A stretch of 64,000 nucleotides of DNA from RPQJ01 sp963700045 (lineage in GTDB: Bacteria > Pseudomonadota > Gammaproteobacteria > Steroidobacterales > Steroidobacteraceae). Below are positions 26,333 to 35,176 of the stretch, in pieces (positions within the stretch are counted from its first letter, which is position 1; every line of letters starts with the position of its first letter). A program made the translations under genes and the position numbers. Under the pieces are notes generated by a model. It made no database searches. It saw nothing but the letters and a program-made list of their open reading frames with translations, and was not told where the DNA came from. The stretch is from positions 1 through 64,000 of the forward strand of contig CAVOWK010000013.1 of NCBI GenBank assembly GCA_963700045.1, given 5' to 3'.

Positions 26333-26931
26333 TGTTCACTGGAATCGTGCAGGGCGTTGCGACGGTGCGTGCGATCGAGCCGCGCGGCGGCGACGTTACC
26401 CTGGTGTTCGATACGGCGGGAATCTCGCTCGCCGACATCGAACTCGGCGGCAGCATCGCCGTGAGCGGGGTTTGCCTGACGGCCACCCGGTTCGACGACG
26501 GCAGCTTCGCGGCGGACGTCTCGCGCGAGACGCTTTCGCTCACGACGCTCGGCGACTGGGTCGCCGGCACGCGGGTGAACCTGGAGAAGGCACTGCTGGC
26601 CGGGCAGGCGCTGGGCGGTCATTACGTCACGGGCCACGTGGACGGGGTGGGGGAGATGGTCTCGCGTCGCGACGATGCGCGTTCGGTGCGGATGGAATTC
26701 AAGGTTCCGCCCGAACTGGCGCGTTACGTCGCCCGCAAGGGTTCGATCTGCATCGACGGCGTCAGCCTCACCGTCAACGGCGCCAGGGGTGATCGCTTCG
26801 ACGTGAACCTCGTGCCGCACACCCTGGAGGTCACGACTCTGGGCGGCCTGCAGGCAGGCAGCCGGGTAAATCTCGAAGTCGACATCATTGCGCGCTATGT
26901 CGAACGGATGATGCACCCCGACCAGGACTGA
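26332..26931 (+). CDS. ribE: Riboflavin synthase, alpha subunit
   Basis: Dismutates two 6,7-dimethyl-8-ribityllumazine molecules to riboflavin. The 199-residue protein is an internal duplication of two lumazine-binding barrels: Met-Phe-Thr-Gly-Ile-Val-Gln at the start, Val-Ser-Gly-Val-Cys-Leu-Thr in the first half, Gly-His-Val-Asp-Gly-Val-Gly at the join, and Ile-Asp-Gly-Val-Ser-Leu-Thr-Val-Asn in the second. The length is normal. Coupled to ribD; followed by 125 bases that hold the promoter region of ribB. Confidence 0.96.
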   Translation: MFTGIVQGVATVRAIEPRGGDVTLVFDTAGISLADIELGGSIAVSGVCLTATRFDDGSFAADVSRETLSLTTLGDWVAGTRVNLEKALLAGQALGGHYVTGHVDGVGEMVSRRDDARSVRMEFKVPPELARYVARKGSICIDGVSLTVNGARGDRFDVNLVPHTLEVTTLGGLQAGSRVNLEVDIIARYVERMMHPDQD

Positions 26932-26968
26932 GCCCGCAGCGGCCGTTCCGCCTTCCGGCCCCGCCCCC

Positions 26969-27032
26969 TGTTAAACTGCGCGCCGCGAGGGCGGATCGAG
27001 CGCCGCTCGCATCTGAATAAAATTAATATAAT
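26969..27032 (+). promoter_or_regulatory. Two candidate promoters ahead of ribB in an AT-rich island
   Basis: An extended -10 (TG-T-TAAACT, 26969-26977) followed by GCGCGCC lies upstream. Further on, 27011-27037 is the most AT-rich run in the window and contains a perfect TATAAT (27027-27032) 25 bases before the ATG at 27057. No good -35 and no FMN riboswitch are visible. No clear Shine-Dalgarno precedes the start. Confidence 0.5.
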
Positions 27033-27056
27033 TCAATGATCTAGGTGCTCTTTGTA

Positions 27057-28160
<1,104 letters not shown>

Positions 28161-28174
28161 GGAGCAGACTCGAG

Positions 28175-28651
28175 ATGGACAATATCCGCACCCTGCAGGG
28201 CGACGTCATCGCACGCGACCTGCGCATCGCCATCATCGCCTCGCGGTTCAACGACGCGATCGTCGAGAACCTCGTGCGCGGCGCGGTGGATGCGCTGCTG
28301 CGTCACGGCGCCAGCGAAAAGCAGCTCGAGATCATCCGTGTTCCAGGCGCTTACGACCTGCCCTTCGTCGCGCGTCGTGTCGCGGCGTCGAAGCGCTGCG
28401 ACGCCATCGTCGCCCTGGGCGCGGTGATCCGCGGCGCCACGCCGCACTTCGATTACGTCTGCAGCCAGTGTGCCTCGGGTCTGGCGCGCGCCGCGGACGA
28501 TACCGGCGTGCCGATCGCATTCGGCGTCCTGACGACCGACACCATCGAGCAGGCAGTGGAGCGGGCCGGCACCAAGGCGGGCAACAAGGGTGCAGACGCC
28601 GCCCTGGTGGCGATCGAGCTGGCGAACCTGATGCGTCGGCTGGACGTCTGA
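28175..28651 (+). CDS. ribH: 6,7-dimethyl-8-ribityllumazine synthase
   Basis: Condenses 5-amino-6-ribitylaminouracil with dihydroxybutanone phosphate; forms large oligomeric shells. 158 residues, with the family motifs Ile-Ile-Ala-Ser-Arg-Phe-Asn, Val-Pro-Gly-Ala-Tyr-Asp-Leu-Pro, Ala-Leu-Gly-Ala-Val-Ile-Arg-Gly-x-Thr-Pro-His-Phe, Ala-Phe-Gly-Val-Leu-Thr-Thr-Asp-Thr and Gly-Asn-Lys-Gly. It lies 14 bases after ribB, and nusB starts 2 bases after its TGA, so all are in one operon. Confidence 0.97.
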   Translation: MDNIRTLQGDVIARDLRIAIIASRFNDAIVENLVRGAVDALLRHGASEKQLEIIRVPGAYDLPFVARRVAASKRCDAIVALGAVIRGATPHFDYVCSQCASGLARAADDTGVPIAFGVLTTDTIEQAVERAGTKAGNKGADAALVAIELANLMRRLDV

Positions 28652-28653
28652 GA

Positions 28654-29124
28654 ATGACGCGACCCCGCGGCGACCGTTCCGGACGAGCGCGCAGCCTGTC
28701 GCGCCGCCTCGCGCTGCAGGCGCTCTACCAGTGGCAGATGACCGGCCAGTCGTTTCCCGAGCTGCGCAACCAGTACGCGTCCGACGAAAGTCATGCCGAG
28801 GTCGATCCGGAATACTTCCAGCAGTTGCTGCAGGGCGTAGTCGAGGATTCCGCAACACTCGACACCATGATCGGGGAGTGGCTCGATCGGCCGGTGGCGC
28901 AGCTCGATCCGGTCGAGCACGCGGTGCTGCTGATCGGCGTCGAAGAACTCCGCGCGCACATCGACGTGCCGTACAAGGTGGTGCTGAACGAGTGCGTCGA
29001 ACTCACCAAGAAGTTCGGGGCGACCGACGGCCACAAGTTCATCAACGCGGTACTCGATCGCGCTGCGCGCCAGTTGCGCGCGGCCGAGCAGCAGGCCACG
29101 GCGCGACGCTCGCCGGGCAAGTAA
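28654..29124 (+). CDS. nusB: Transcription antitermination protein NusB
   Basis: Binds boxA RNA with NusE (S10) in rRNA antitermination. 156 residues, all-helical. Recognisable are Arg-Arg-Leu-Ala-Leu-Gln-Ala-Leu-Tyr-Gln-Trp near the start, Asp-Pro-Val-Glu-His-Ala-Val-Leu-Leu-Ile-Gly in the middle and Lys-Phe-Gly-Ala-Thr-Asp-Gly-His-Lys-Phe-Ile-Asn-Ala-Val-Leu-Asp near the end. I chose the ATG at 28654 because conservation begins there. The ribH-nusB-thiL-pgpA order is standard. Confidence 0.96.
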   Translation: MTRPRGDRSGRARSLSRRLALQALYQWQMTGQSFPELRNQYASDESHAEVDPEYFQQLLQGVVEDSATLDTMIGEWLDRPVAQLDPVEHAVLLIGVEELRAHIDVPYKVVLNECVELTKKFGATDGHKFINAVLDRAARQLRAAEQQATARRSPGK

Positions 29125-29151
29125 CCGGACCGCCCGAACCCCGGAGCACCC

Positions 29152-30111
29152 GTGCCCCTCGGTGAGTTCGACATCATCGCCCGCTACTTTTCACGCAGTT
29201 CGCCACGCGGCGACGTCCTGCTCGGCGTGGGTGACGACGCTGCATTGCTGGCCCCACCCCCGGGCCAGGCCCTCGTCGCGGCAACGGATACGCTGGTCGA
29301 AGGCCGTCACTTCCTGCCGGGCACGCCCGCCGACGCGATCGGGCATCAGGCGCTGGCCGTGAACTTGAGCGACCTGGCCGCGATGGGCGCCGAACCCGCA
29401 TGGGCGTTGCTTTCACTTTCAATGCCGCACTCCGACGAGCGCTGGCTCGCAGGCTTCGCGGACGGCTTGTATGCGCTGGCCGAACGCCACGGCGTTGCAC
29501 TCGTCGGAGGCGATACGGTATCAGGCCCGCTCGTCGTCACGATCGAAGTGCTGGGATTCGTGCCGCCCGCTGTCGCGCTGCGGCGCTCGGGTGCGCGGGC
29601 TGGCGACCTCATCATCGTCTCCGGCGCACCGGGCGTGGCTGCGGCCGGGCTCGAGGAGCTGCAATCGGGCCGGGCAACCTTCGAGTCGAAGGATGCGCGA
29701 GTGCGTCGCTTCCTGCGTGCCGAACCGCGGCTGGCCCTGGGGCGCGCGCTGCGTGGCTTCGCGACGGCTGCGATGGACGTCTCGGATGGTCTGCTCGGCG
29801 ATCTCGGCAAGCTCGCGCGTTCGAGCGGCGTCGGTGCGCGCATCGATCTCGAACGCCTGCCGCTGGCGCCCGAACTCGCGGCGTATCCACTGGCCGAGCA
29901 GGAGCGCCTGGTGCTGCACGGCGGCGACGACTACGAACTGCTGTTCACGCTGCCAGCCGATCACTTCGGGCACATCGCGCACCTCGCCGAGGCCGGTGGC
30001 TGCAGCCTGCGGTGCCTTGGCTCGATGGTGCAGGGCGAGGGCGTCGAGTGCCGTCGCGACGGCGCGCGCGTAGATGTCGCGGGGAAAGGCTATGACCATT
30101 TCGCCTCCTGA
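29152..30111 (+). CDS. thiL: Thiamine-monophosphate kinase
   Basis: Phosphorylates thiamine monophosphate to the active cofactor TPP. 319 residues; GTG start. Gly-Glu-Phe-Asp-Ile-Ile-Ala-Arg opens the protein. The ATP/Mg-binding Gly-Asp-Asp-Ala-Ala segment, Val-Asn-Leu-Ser-Asp-Leu-Ala-Ala-Met-Gly-Ala, Met-Asp-Val-Ser-Asp-Gly-Leu and Gly-Gly-Asp-Asp-Tyr-Glu-Leu are all present. Its last 20 bases overlap the start of pgpA, so the two are translated together. TPP is used by Dxs at 33-35 kb. Confidence 0.96.
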   Translation: MPLGEFDIIARYFSRSSPRGDVLLGVGDDAALLAPPPGQALVAATDTLVEGRHFLPGTPADAIGHQALAVNLSDLAAMGAEPAWALLSLSMPHSDERWLAGFADGLYALAERHGVALVGGDTVSGPLVVTIEVLGFVPPAVALRRSGARAGDLIIVSGAPGVAAAGLEELQSGRATFESKDARVRRFLRAEPRLALGRALRGFATAAMDVSDGLLGDLGKLARSSGVGARIDLERLPLAPELAAYPLAEQERLVLHGGDDYELLFTLPADHFGHIAHLAEAGGCSLRCLGSMVQGEGVECRRDGARVDVAGKGYDHFAS

Positions 30112-30604
30112 GTCCGGACACAAGCGCGACCGTATCCCGGTGCCCGCAGCGTTGCTGCGTGATCCCGTGCACCTGTTAGCACTCGGGTTCGGCTCCGGCC
30201 TCGCGCCAGTGGCACCGGGAACGTTCGGTTCGATCGTCGGCCTGCTGTTCGGGCTGGCGGTCGCACCTTTCGGCTTCTGGATCGCCCTGGCGGTGACGAT
30301 CGCCGTAACCATCGCAGGGATCTGGATCTGTGGCGAAAGCGCGCGCAAGCTCGGTGTACACGACCATTCCGCCATCGTCTGGGACGAGGTGGCCGGAATG
30401 ATGCTCACACTGCTGGCCGCGCCGGCCACCTGGTGGGGAGCAGCGCTGGCGTTCGGGCTGTTCCGGCTGTTCGACGTGTGGAAACCCTGGCCGATCCGGG
30501 AGGTCGATCACGGAATGCGCGGGGGGCTGGGAATTATGCTCGACGACGTAATGGCAGCCGTCATGGCCGCCGCCCTGCTGTTGGTCATCAAGAAGTACAC
30601 GTGA
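30092..30604 (+). CDS. pgpA: Phosphatidylglycerophosphatase A
   Basis: Removes the phosphate from phosphatidylglycerol phosphate in the inner membrane. 170 residues with three to four membrane helices. Motifs are Gly-Phe-Gly-Ser-Gly-Leu-Ala-Pro-Val-Ala-Pro-Gly-Thr-Phe-Gly-Ser and Asp-His-Ser-Ala-Ile-Val-Trp-Asp-Glu-Val, then a Phe-Arg-x-Phe-Asp-x-x-Lys-Pro-Trp-Pro segment and Met-Leu-Asp-Asp. It overlaps thiL by 20 bases and its TGA overlaps the GTG of the kinase gene by three bases. Confidence 0.95.
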   Translation: MTISPPESGHKRDRIPVPAALLRDPVHLLALGFGSGLAPVAPGTFGSIVGLLFGLAVAPFGFWIALAVTIAVTIAGIWICGESARKLGVHDHSAIVWDEVAGMMLTLLAAPATWWGAALAFGLFRLFDVWKPWPIREVDHGMRGGLGIMLDDVMAAVMAAALLLVIKKYT

Positions 30605-31950
30605 CGAAAGCCAGTCCCGCCGATCGATCCGAGGCACCGTCGTCCGTGCATCCGCACGTCCAGACGCAGACCTTGACGATGCAATCGCCGCCAGGCACGC
30701 CTGACCGGATCGGCAAGTACTACGTCGTGCACGAGGTGGGCCGTGGCAGCACCGGCACGGTCTACCTGTCGCACGACCCGTTCTATGGTCGTGACGTGGC
30801 GATCAAGCTCTACCACGCCACGATCGGGGACGACGCCGAGAGTCGCAACGCCCGCCGCATGTTCATGGGCGAAGCGAAGATGGTCGGCAAGCTGCAGCAC
30901 CCGAACATCGTGCCGATTTTCGACGCAGGCGAGGAGGACGGCCGCCGCTACGTCGTCACCGAGCACGTGCACGGCGCACGTACGCTGAGCGCGTACTGCC
31001 GCTCCGGCAGCCTGCTGCCGATCGATCAGGTCGTCTCCATCCTGTACAAGTGCGCGAAGGCGCTGCATTACGCGCATTCGCGCGGTGTGGTCCATCGCGA
31101 CATCAAGCCGTCGAACATCCTGCTGACGCAGGACGGCGACGTGCGCATCGTCGATTTCGGCATCGCCCTGGTCGCGGATTCCGACGTCTCGCGGCTCGAG
31201 GGCGTCGCGGGCAGCCCGGCCTACATGTCGCCGGAGCAGGTGCAGGGCCTCGAGCTCGACGCGCGCTCCGACCTGTATTCGCTCGGGGCCGTCATGTACG
31301 AAATGCTGTGCGGGCAGCGGCCGTTCCGTGCCGGCGCACTCGGCAAGCTGCTGCGCCAGGTGGTGCAGTCGGAGGCCGAATCGCTGCGCCTCATCCGCCC
31401 GGAGATCCCCGAGGAGCTCGAGGAAGTCGTCAAGCGCGCGCTGCAGAAGGAACCGAACAACCGGTACCGCACGGGCACCGAGTTCGCCGCCGAACTCACG
31501 CGCGTGCACCAGAGGCTGCGCGCTTCGCAGGCCGAGATCGATGACGAAGAGCGCTTCGCGGTCATGCGCAAGCTGCGCTTCTTCCACGACTTCTCGCATG
31601 CCGAGATCCGCGAAGTGATGCGTGCGGGAGTCTGGACCGAATGCCAGTCGGGTGAACCGGTGCTGCGTCCGGGCGACATCGACGACCGGTTCTACATCGT
31701 GGTTTCCGGAGCCGTGCGCTTGAGCCGCGGCGGCGACATCATCGGTCGCGTTCCGGCGGGCGGCTGCTTCGGTGAAGCCGGTTATGCCGAAGGTTCGCGC
31801 CGTGACACGGTCGTCGAGGCTGAAAGCGCGGTGACGATGCTGAAGGTGACGGCGACGCTGCTCGAGCAGTCGTCGCTCTCTTGCCAGCTGCGCTTCCACA
31901 AGGTGTTCGTGCGGGAGCTGATCGGGCGGCTGCAGCGGGGCAAGAAGTAG
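30601..31950 (+). CDS. Ser/Thr protein kinase with C-terminal cyclic-nucleotide-binding domain
   Basis: A Hanks-type kinase. With the GTG start at 30601 it has 449 residues: P-loop Gly-Arg-Gly-Ser-Thr-Gly-Thr-Val (near 46), Lys69 in Val-Ala-Ile-Lys, catalytic His-Arg-Asp167-Ile-Lys-Pro-Ser-Asn, Asp185 of Asp-Phe-Gly, and Ser-Pro-Glu-Gln. From about residue 325 a CRP-type cyclic-nucleotide-binding fold follows (Val-Leu-Arg-Pro-Gly-Asp, Gly-Gly-Cys-Phe-Gly-Glu-Ala-Gly-Tyr). There is no membrane segment, so it should be a soluble kinase gated by a nucleotide or by domain contact. GTGA coupling to pgpA puts it at the end of the rib-nus-thi operon. An ATG at 30679 is the alternative start. No phosphatase gene is nearby. 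Confidence 0.9.
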   Translation: MTKASPADRSEAPSSVHPHVQTQTLTMQSPPGTPDRIGKYYVVHEVGRGSTGTVYLSHDPFYGRDVAIKLYHATIGDDAESRNARRMFMGEAKMVGKLQHPNIVPIFDAGEEDGRRYVVTEHVHGARTLSAYCRSGSLLPIDQVVSILYKCAKALHYAHSRGVVHRDIKPSNILLTQDGDVRIVDFGIALVADSDVSRLEGVAGSPAYMSPEQVQGLELDARSDLYSLGAVMYEMLCGQRPFRAGALGKLLRQVVQSEAESLRLIRPEIPEELEEVVKRALQKEPNNRYRTGTEFAAELTRVHQRLRASQAEIDDEERFAVMRKLRFFHDFSHAEIREVMRAGVWTECQSGEPVLRPGDIDDRFYIVVSGAVRLSRGGDIIGRVPAGGCFGEAGYAEGSRRDTVVEAESAVTMLKVTATLLEQSSLSCQLRFHKVFVRELIGRLQRGKK

Positions 31951-32038
31951 GGAAGGGCAGGAAGGATAGGAAGGATAGGAAGGAAAGGATAGGAAGGATA
32001 GGAAGGATAGGAAGGATAGGAAGGATAGGAAGGGCAGC
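31951..32038 (+). repeat. Polypurine 9-mer array after the kinase stop codon
   Basis: A run of the unit AAGGATAGG (seven perfect copies, one short interruption at 31980-31984) flanked by AAGGGCAGG-type variants. It begins directly after the TAG of the kinase gene. A related array in mirror orientation lies at 32211-32273. The 318-base gap 31951-32268 otherwise holds only the terminator at 32111-32134. Confidence 0.95.
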
Positions 32039-32110
32039 AGGGCACCTGCCGCAACTCCACCAGCGTCCACAAGTCCGGACGCGTGCAATTGCGACAACAG
32101 ATAAATAAAG

Positions 32111-32134
32111 AAAGGCGCCCATGGCGCCTTTTTT
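32111..32134 (+). terminator. Rho-independent terminator
   Basis: AAAGGCGCC and GGCGCCTTT pair over a CAT loop, continuing into a run of six T. It closes the nrdR/rib/kinase transcription unit. The hairpin is nearly the same as that after efp (47575-47598). Confidence 0.9.
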
Positions 32135-32210
32135 CATCAGTCAGACCGATCGGTGGACTCGCTGGTCAAACGTTGGGAAGCGGGCGAAGTCGTCGCTGAT
32201 CCCCTGACCT

Positions 32211-32273
32211 CTTCCTGTCCTTCCTATCCTTCCTGCCCTTCCTGCCCTTCCTGCCCTTCCTGCCCTTCCTATC
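32211..32273 (-). repeat. Polypurine 9-mer array (minus strand) overlapping the folE2 stop
   Basis: Seven 9-base units, on the minus strand GATAGGAAG, four GGCAGGAAG, GATAGGAAG and GACAGGAAG. The folE2 TAG (32269-32271) lies inside the first unit, so the last codons of folE2 run into the array. Same unit family as 31951-32038, inverted. Confidence 0.95.
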
Positions 32274-33138
32274 CCCTTTCCTTGTCCTTCTCGATCAGCG
32301 CATACGCGCTGTGATTGTGGATCGACTCGAAGTTCTCGGTTTCGACCACGTAGGCGAGCACGCGCTCTTCCGCATTGAGTCGCATGGCCACGTCGCGGAC
32401 GATGTCCTCGACGAATTTCGGGTTGTCGTACGCGCGCTCGGTCACGAACTTCTCGTCAGGGCGCTTCAGGATGCCGAACACTTCGCACGACGCTTCCTGC
32501 TCGGCGATGTCGATCAGTTCCTCGATCCAGACGTGCTCGCGCACGCGCGCCTTGATCGTGATGTGCGAACGCTGGTTGTGCGCGCCGTAGTCAGAGATCC
32601 GCTTGGAACACGGACACAGGCTCGTCGCGGCCACCACGACGCGAATCCACATCTCTTCGACGCCGTCGTGGATCTCGCCGATCAGGCTGGCGTCGTACTT
32701 GACGACACTCTCCACTTTGGTGACCGGCGCCTGCTTCATGACGAAGTACGGGAACGACATCTCGATGTGGCCGGAGGTGGCGTCGAGCCGCTCCGTCATT
32801 TCGGTGAGCATGGCGCGAAACGAGTCGACCGAGATCTCCCGCTCGTGCAGGTGCAGGATCTCGACGAACCGTGACATGTGCGTGCCCTTGAAGTTATGGG
32901 GCAGGGCTACGTACATGTTGAAGTTGGCGACCGTGTGCTGCTCGCCGCCCGAACGGTCGCGCACGCGGACCGGGTGATACACGTCCTTGATGCCGACCTT
33001 GTTGATCGGGACCTGGCGCGAGTCGGCCCGTCCCTGGACGTCCTCGATGGGCGTCACGCTGGCGCTGCCGAGCGTTTTGCCAAGCGTTTTAGACGGGCGG
33101 CTCATGCTTTGGTCCGGGCGGGAGGTGCTGTCGTCCAT
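32269..33138 (-). CDS. folE2: GTP cyclohydrolase FolE2 (type IB)
   Basis: Converts GTP to 7,8-dihydroneopterin triphosphate for folate and queuosine precursors; the FolE2 type works with metals other than zinc. 289 residues. The key Cys lies in Ser-Leu-Cys-Pro-Cys-Ser-Lys, followed by Gly-Ala-His-Asn-Gln-Arg-Ser-His, both typical of FolE2 (COG1469). The Glu-x-x-Cys-Glu-Val-Phe segment is also present. A Met at codon 12 (33105) could be the real start, since the first residues are Ser/Asp-rich. The C-terminus (Lys-Glu-Arg-Gly) is read from the polypurine repeat. I see no Zur site. Confidence 0.94.
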   Translation of the reverse strand: MDDSTSRPDQSMSRPSKTLGKTLGSASVTPIEDVQGRADSRQVPINKVGIKDVYHPVRVRDRSGGEQHTVANFNMYVALPHNFKGTHMSRFVEILHLHEREISVDSFRAMLTEMTERLDATSGHIEMSFPYFVMKQAPVTKVESVVKYDASLIGEIHDGVEEMWIRVVVAATSLCPCSKRISDYGAHNQRSHITIKARVREHVWIEELIDIAEQEASCEVFGILKRPDEKFVTERAYDNPKFVEDIVRDVAMRLNAEERVLAYVVETENFESIHNHSAYALIEKDKERG

Positions 33139-33232
33139 TCGAATAGGGGCGGAGCGTGAATTCCCGCCAGGTTTGGCGAGTATACGAGACTCTGTCCGGG
33201 CTTGCCGCGGAGCGGGCGTCGTTTCGCAGGCT

Positions 33233-35137
33233 TCAGGAGGCCCGGCTGGCGACGGCCGGGCGGGTGGGGCGGTGGGCCGCCCAGATCCGCCGGACCTGGT
33301 TTTCGAGGCTCGGCGCGTCGATTCCAGCCATCACGAGGCAGTCCTCGCGCGAGCCGTGCTCGATGAACCTGTCCGGGATGCCGATGTGGTGGACCTGCGC
33401 CTCGACGCCATGGGCGGCCAGGCACTCGCCGACGGCACTGCCTGCACCGCCGGCGACCACGTTCTCCTCCAGCGTGACGATGCACGAATGCGTCGCTGCA
33501 AGCCGGCAGACCGTGTCCTCGTCGAGCGGCTTCACGAAGCGCATGTTGACGAGGGTGGCGTCCAGCCCTTCGGCCAGGGGGACGCACGGCGCCACCATCG
33601 TGCCGAACGCGAGCAGCAGCAGGCCCGACCGGCCTTCGCGGCGAATCTCGGCGCGGCCGACCGGCAACGCGTTCATTTCCGTGACGAGCGGAGCGCCCGG
33701 GCCGGGCCCGCGCGGATAGCGCACGGCGGCTGGCCCGTCGATCGTGACCGCGGTGTAGAGCATCTGCCGGCATTCGTTTTCGTCGGCCGGGGCCATCACG
33801 ACCATGTTCGGAATGCAGCGCAGGAATGACAGGTCGAACGCGCCCTGGTGCGTGGCGCCGTCACCGCCCACGAGTCCGCCGCGGTCGATCGCAAAGGTCA
33901 CTGGCAATTCCTGCAATGCGACGTCGTGAATCAACTGGTCGTATGCGCGCTGCAGGAACGTCGAATAGATGGCGACCACCGGCCGCAGTCCTTCGCAGGC
34001 CATGCCGGCCGCAAGCGTGACGGCGTGCTGCTCGGCGATGGCGACGTCGAAATAGCGGTCGGGGAAGCGCCTGGAGTATTCGACCAGCCCGGAGCCTTCG
34101 CGCATGGCGGGCGTGATGCCGACGATGCGCGGATCGCGCTCGGCCATGTCGCACAGCCACTGCCCGAACACCTGCGAGTACACCGGACCCGTCGTCTTTT
34201 CCTTGAAGATCGTGCCGGCCTGCGGATCGAACGGACCCGGGCCATGCCACTTGATCGGATCCGCCTCCGCGGGCGCGTAGCCTTTGCCCTTGCGGGTCAC
34301 GACGTGCAGGAACTGCGGGCCTTCGAGATCGCGCAGGTTGGTGAGCGTCTTCACCAGCATGTCGAGATCGTGGCCGTCGATCGGCCCGAAGTAGTTGAAT
34401 CCCATTTCCTCGAACAAGGTGCCGGGCAGCACCATGCCCTTGAAGTGTTCCTCGGAGCGGCGCGCGAGTTCCCACACCGTGGGCATGCGGCGCAGGATTT
34501 TCTTGCCGCCTTCCCGCAGCGCGGCGTAGGTCCTGCCGGACAGCACGCGCGCAAAGTAGTTCGACAGGGCGCCGACGTTCTCCGAGATCGACATGTCGTT
34601 GTCATTCAGGATCACGAGCACGTTCGCGTCGAGCGCGCCGGCGTGGTTCAGCGCCTCGAAGGCCTGGCCGGCGGTGATCGCGCCGTCACCGATGACGGCG
34701 ACCACGCGGCGCTTTTCGCCCTTGCTCTTGGCCGCGAGCGCCATGCCGATGGCCGCGCTGATCGACGTGCTCGAGTGTCCGACGCCAAAGGTGTCGTATT
34801 CGCTCTCCACACGGCTCGGGAACGGCGCGAGTCCGCCCTTGTGCTTGATCGTCTGCAGTCGCTGGCGACGACCGGTCAGCACCTTGTGCGGGTACGCCTG
34901 GTGGCCGACGTCCCAGACGAGGCGGTCGCGCGGCGTGTCGAAAACGTAATGCAGGGCGACCGTGAGTTCGACGGTGCCCAGGCCGGCGGCGAAATGGCCG
35001 CCCATCTGGCTGACGGTCTGGATCAGGAATTCGCGCAGCTCGCCGGCCAGCGGTGCCAGCTTGTTTTCCGGCAACCTGCGGAGGTCCGACGGCGCCTCGA
35101 TGCGCGTAAGCAACGGATAGAGATCGGGGCGCGACAT
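33233..35137 (-). CDS. dxs: 1-deoxy-D-xylulose-5-phosphate synthase
   Basis: A TPP enzyme joining pyruvate and glyceraldehyde 3-phosphate, first step of the MEP isoprenoid pathway. 634 residues: Trp-Asp-Val-Gly-His-Gln-Ala-Tyr-Pro-His-Lys, the TPP motif Gly-Asp-Gly-Ala-Ile-Thr-Ala-Gly...Asn-Asn/Asp, and the transketolase C-terminal half with Ala-Ile-Ala-Glu-Gln-His-Ala-Val-Thr and Asp-Arg-Gly-Gly-Leu-Val-Gly-x-Asp-Gly. Complete. Downstream of ispA by 39 bases in an xseB-ispA-dxs operon, as in many Gammaproteobacteria. Confidence 0.97.
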   Translation of the reverse strand: MSRPDLYPLLTRIEAPSDLRRLPENKLAPLAGELREFLIQTVSQMGGHFAAGLGTVELTVALHYVFDTPRDRLVWDVGHQAYPHKVLTGRRQRLQTIKHKGGLAPFPSRVESEYDTFGVGHSSTSISAAIGMALAAKSKGEKRRVVAVIGDGAITAGQAFEALNHAGALDANVLVILNDNDMSISENVGALSNYFARVLSGRTYAALREGGKKILRRMPTVWELARRSEEHFKGMVLPGTLFEEMGFNYFGPIDGHDLDMLVKTLTNLRDLEGPQFLHVVTRKGKGYAPAEADPIKWHGPGPFDPQAGTIFKEKTTGPVYSQVFGQWLCDMAERDPRIVGITPAMREGSGLVEYSRRFPDRYFDVAIAEQHAVTLAAGMACEGLRPVVAIYSTFLQRAYDQLIHDVALQELPVTFAIDRGGLVGGDGATHQGAFDLSFLRCIPNMVVMAPADENECRQMLYTAVTIDGPAAVRYPRGPGPGAPLVTEMNALPVGRAEIRREGRSGLLLLAFGTMVAPCVPLAEGLDATLVNMRFVKPLDEDTVCRLAATHSCIVTLEENVVAGGAGSAVGECLAAHGVEAQVHHIGIPDRFIEHGSREDCLVMAGIDAPSLENQVRRIWAAHRPTRPAVASRAS

Positions 35138-35176
35138 TTCAGTAATTTTACACTGCCGCGGTCCTGGACCGTCTGC

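Noticed and set aside
26932..27056. FMN riboswitch before ribB
   Set aside because: The 125-base gap lacks the conserved RFN-element blocks, and the AT-rich promoter fills its end.
31951..32273. CRISPR array
   Set aside because: Units are 9 bases, tandem and without spacers; no cas genes are near.
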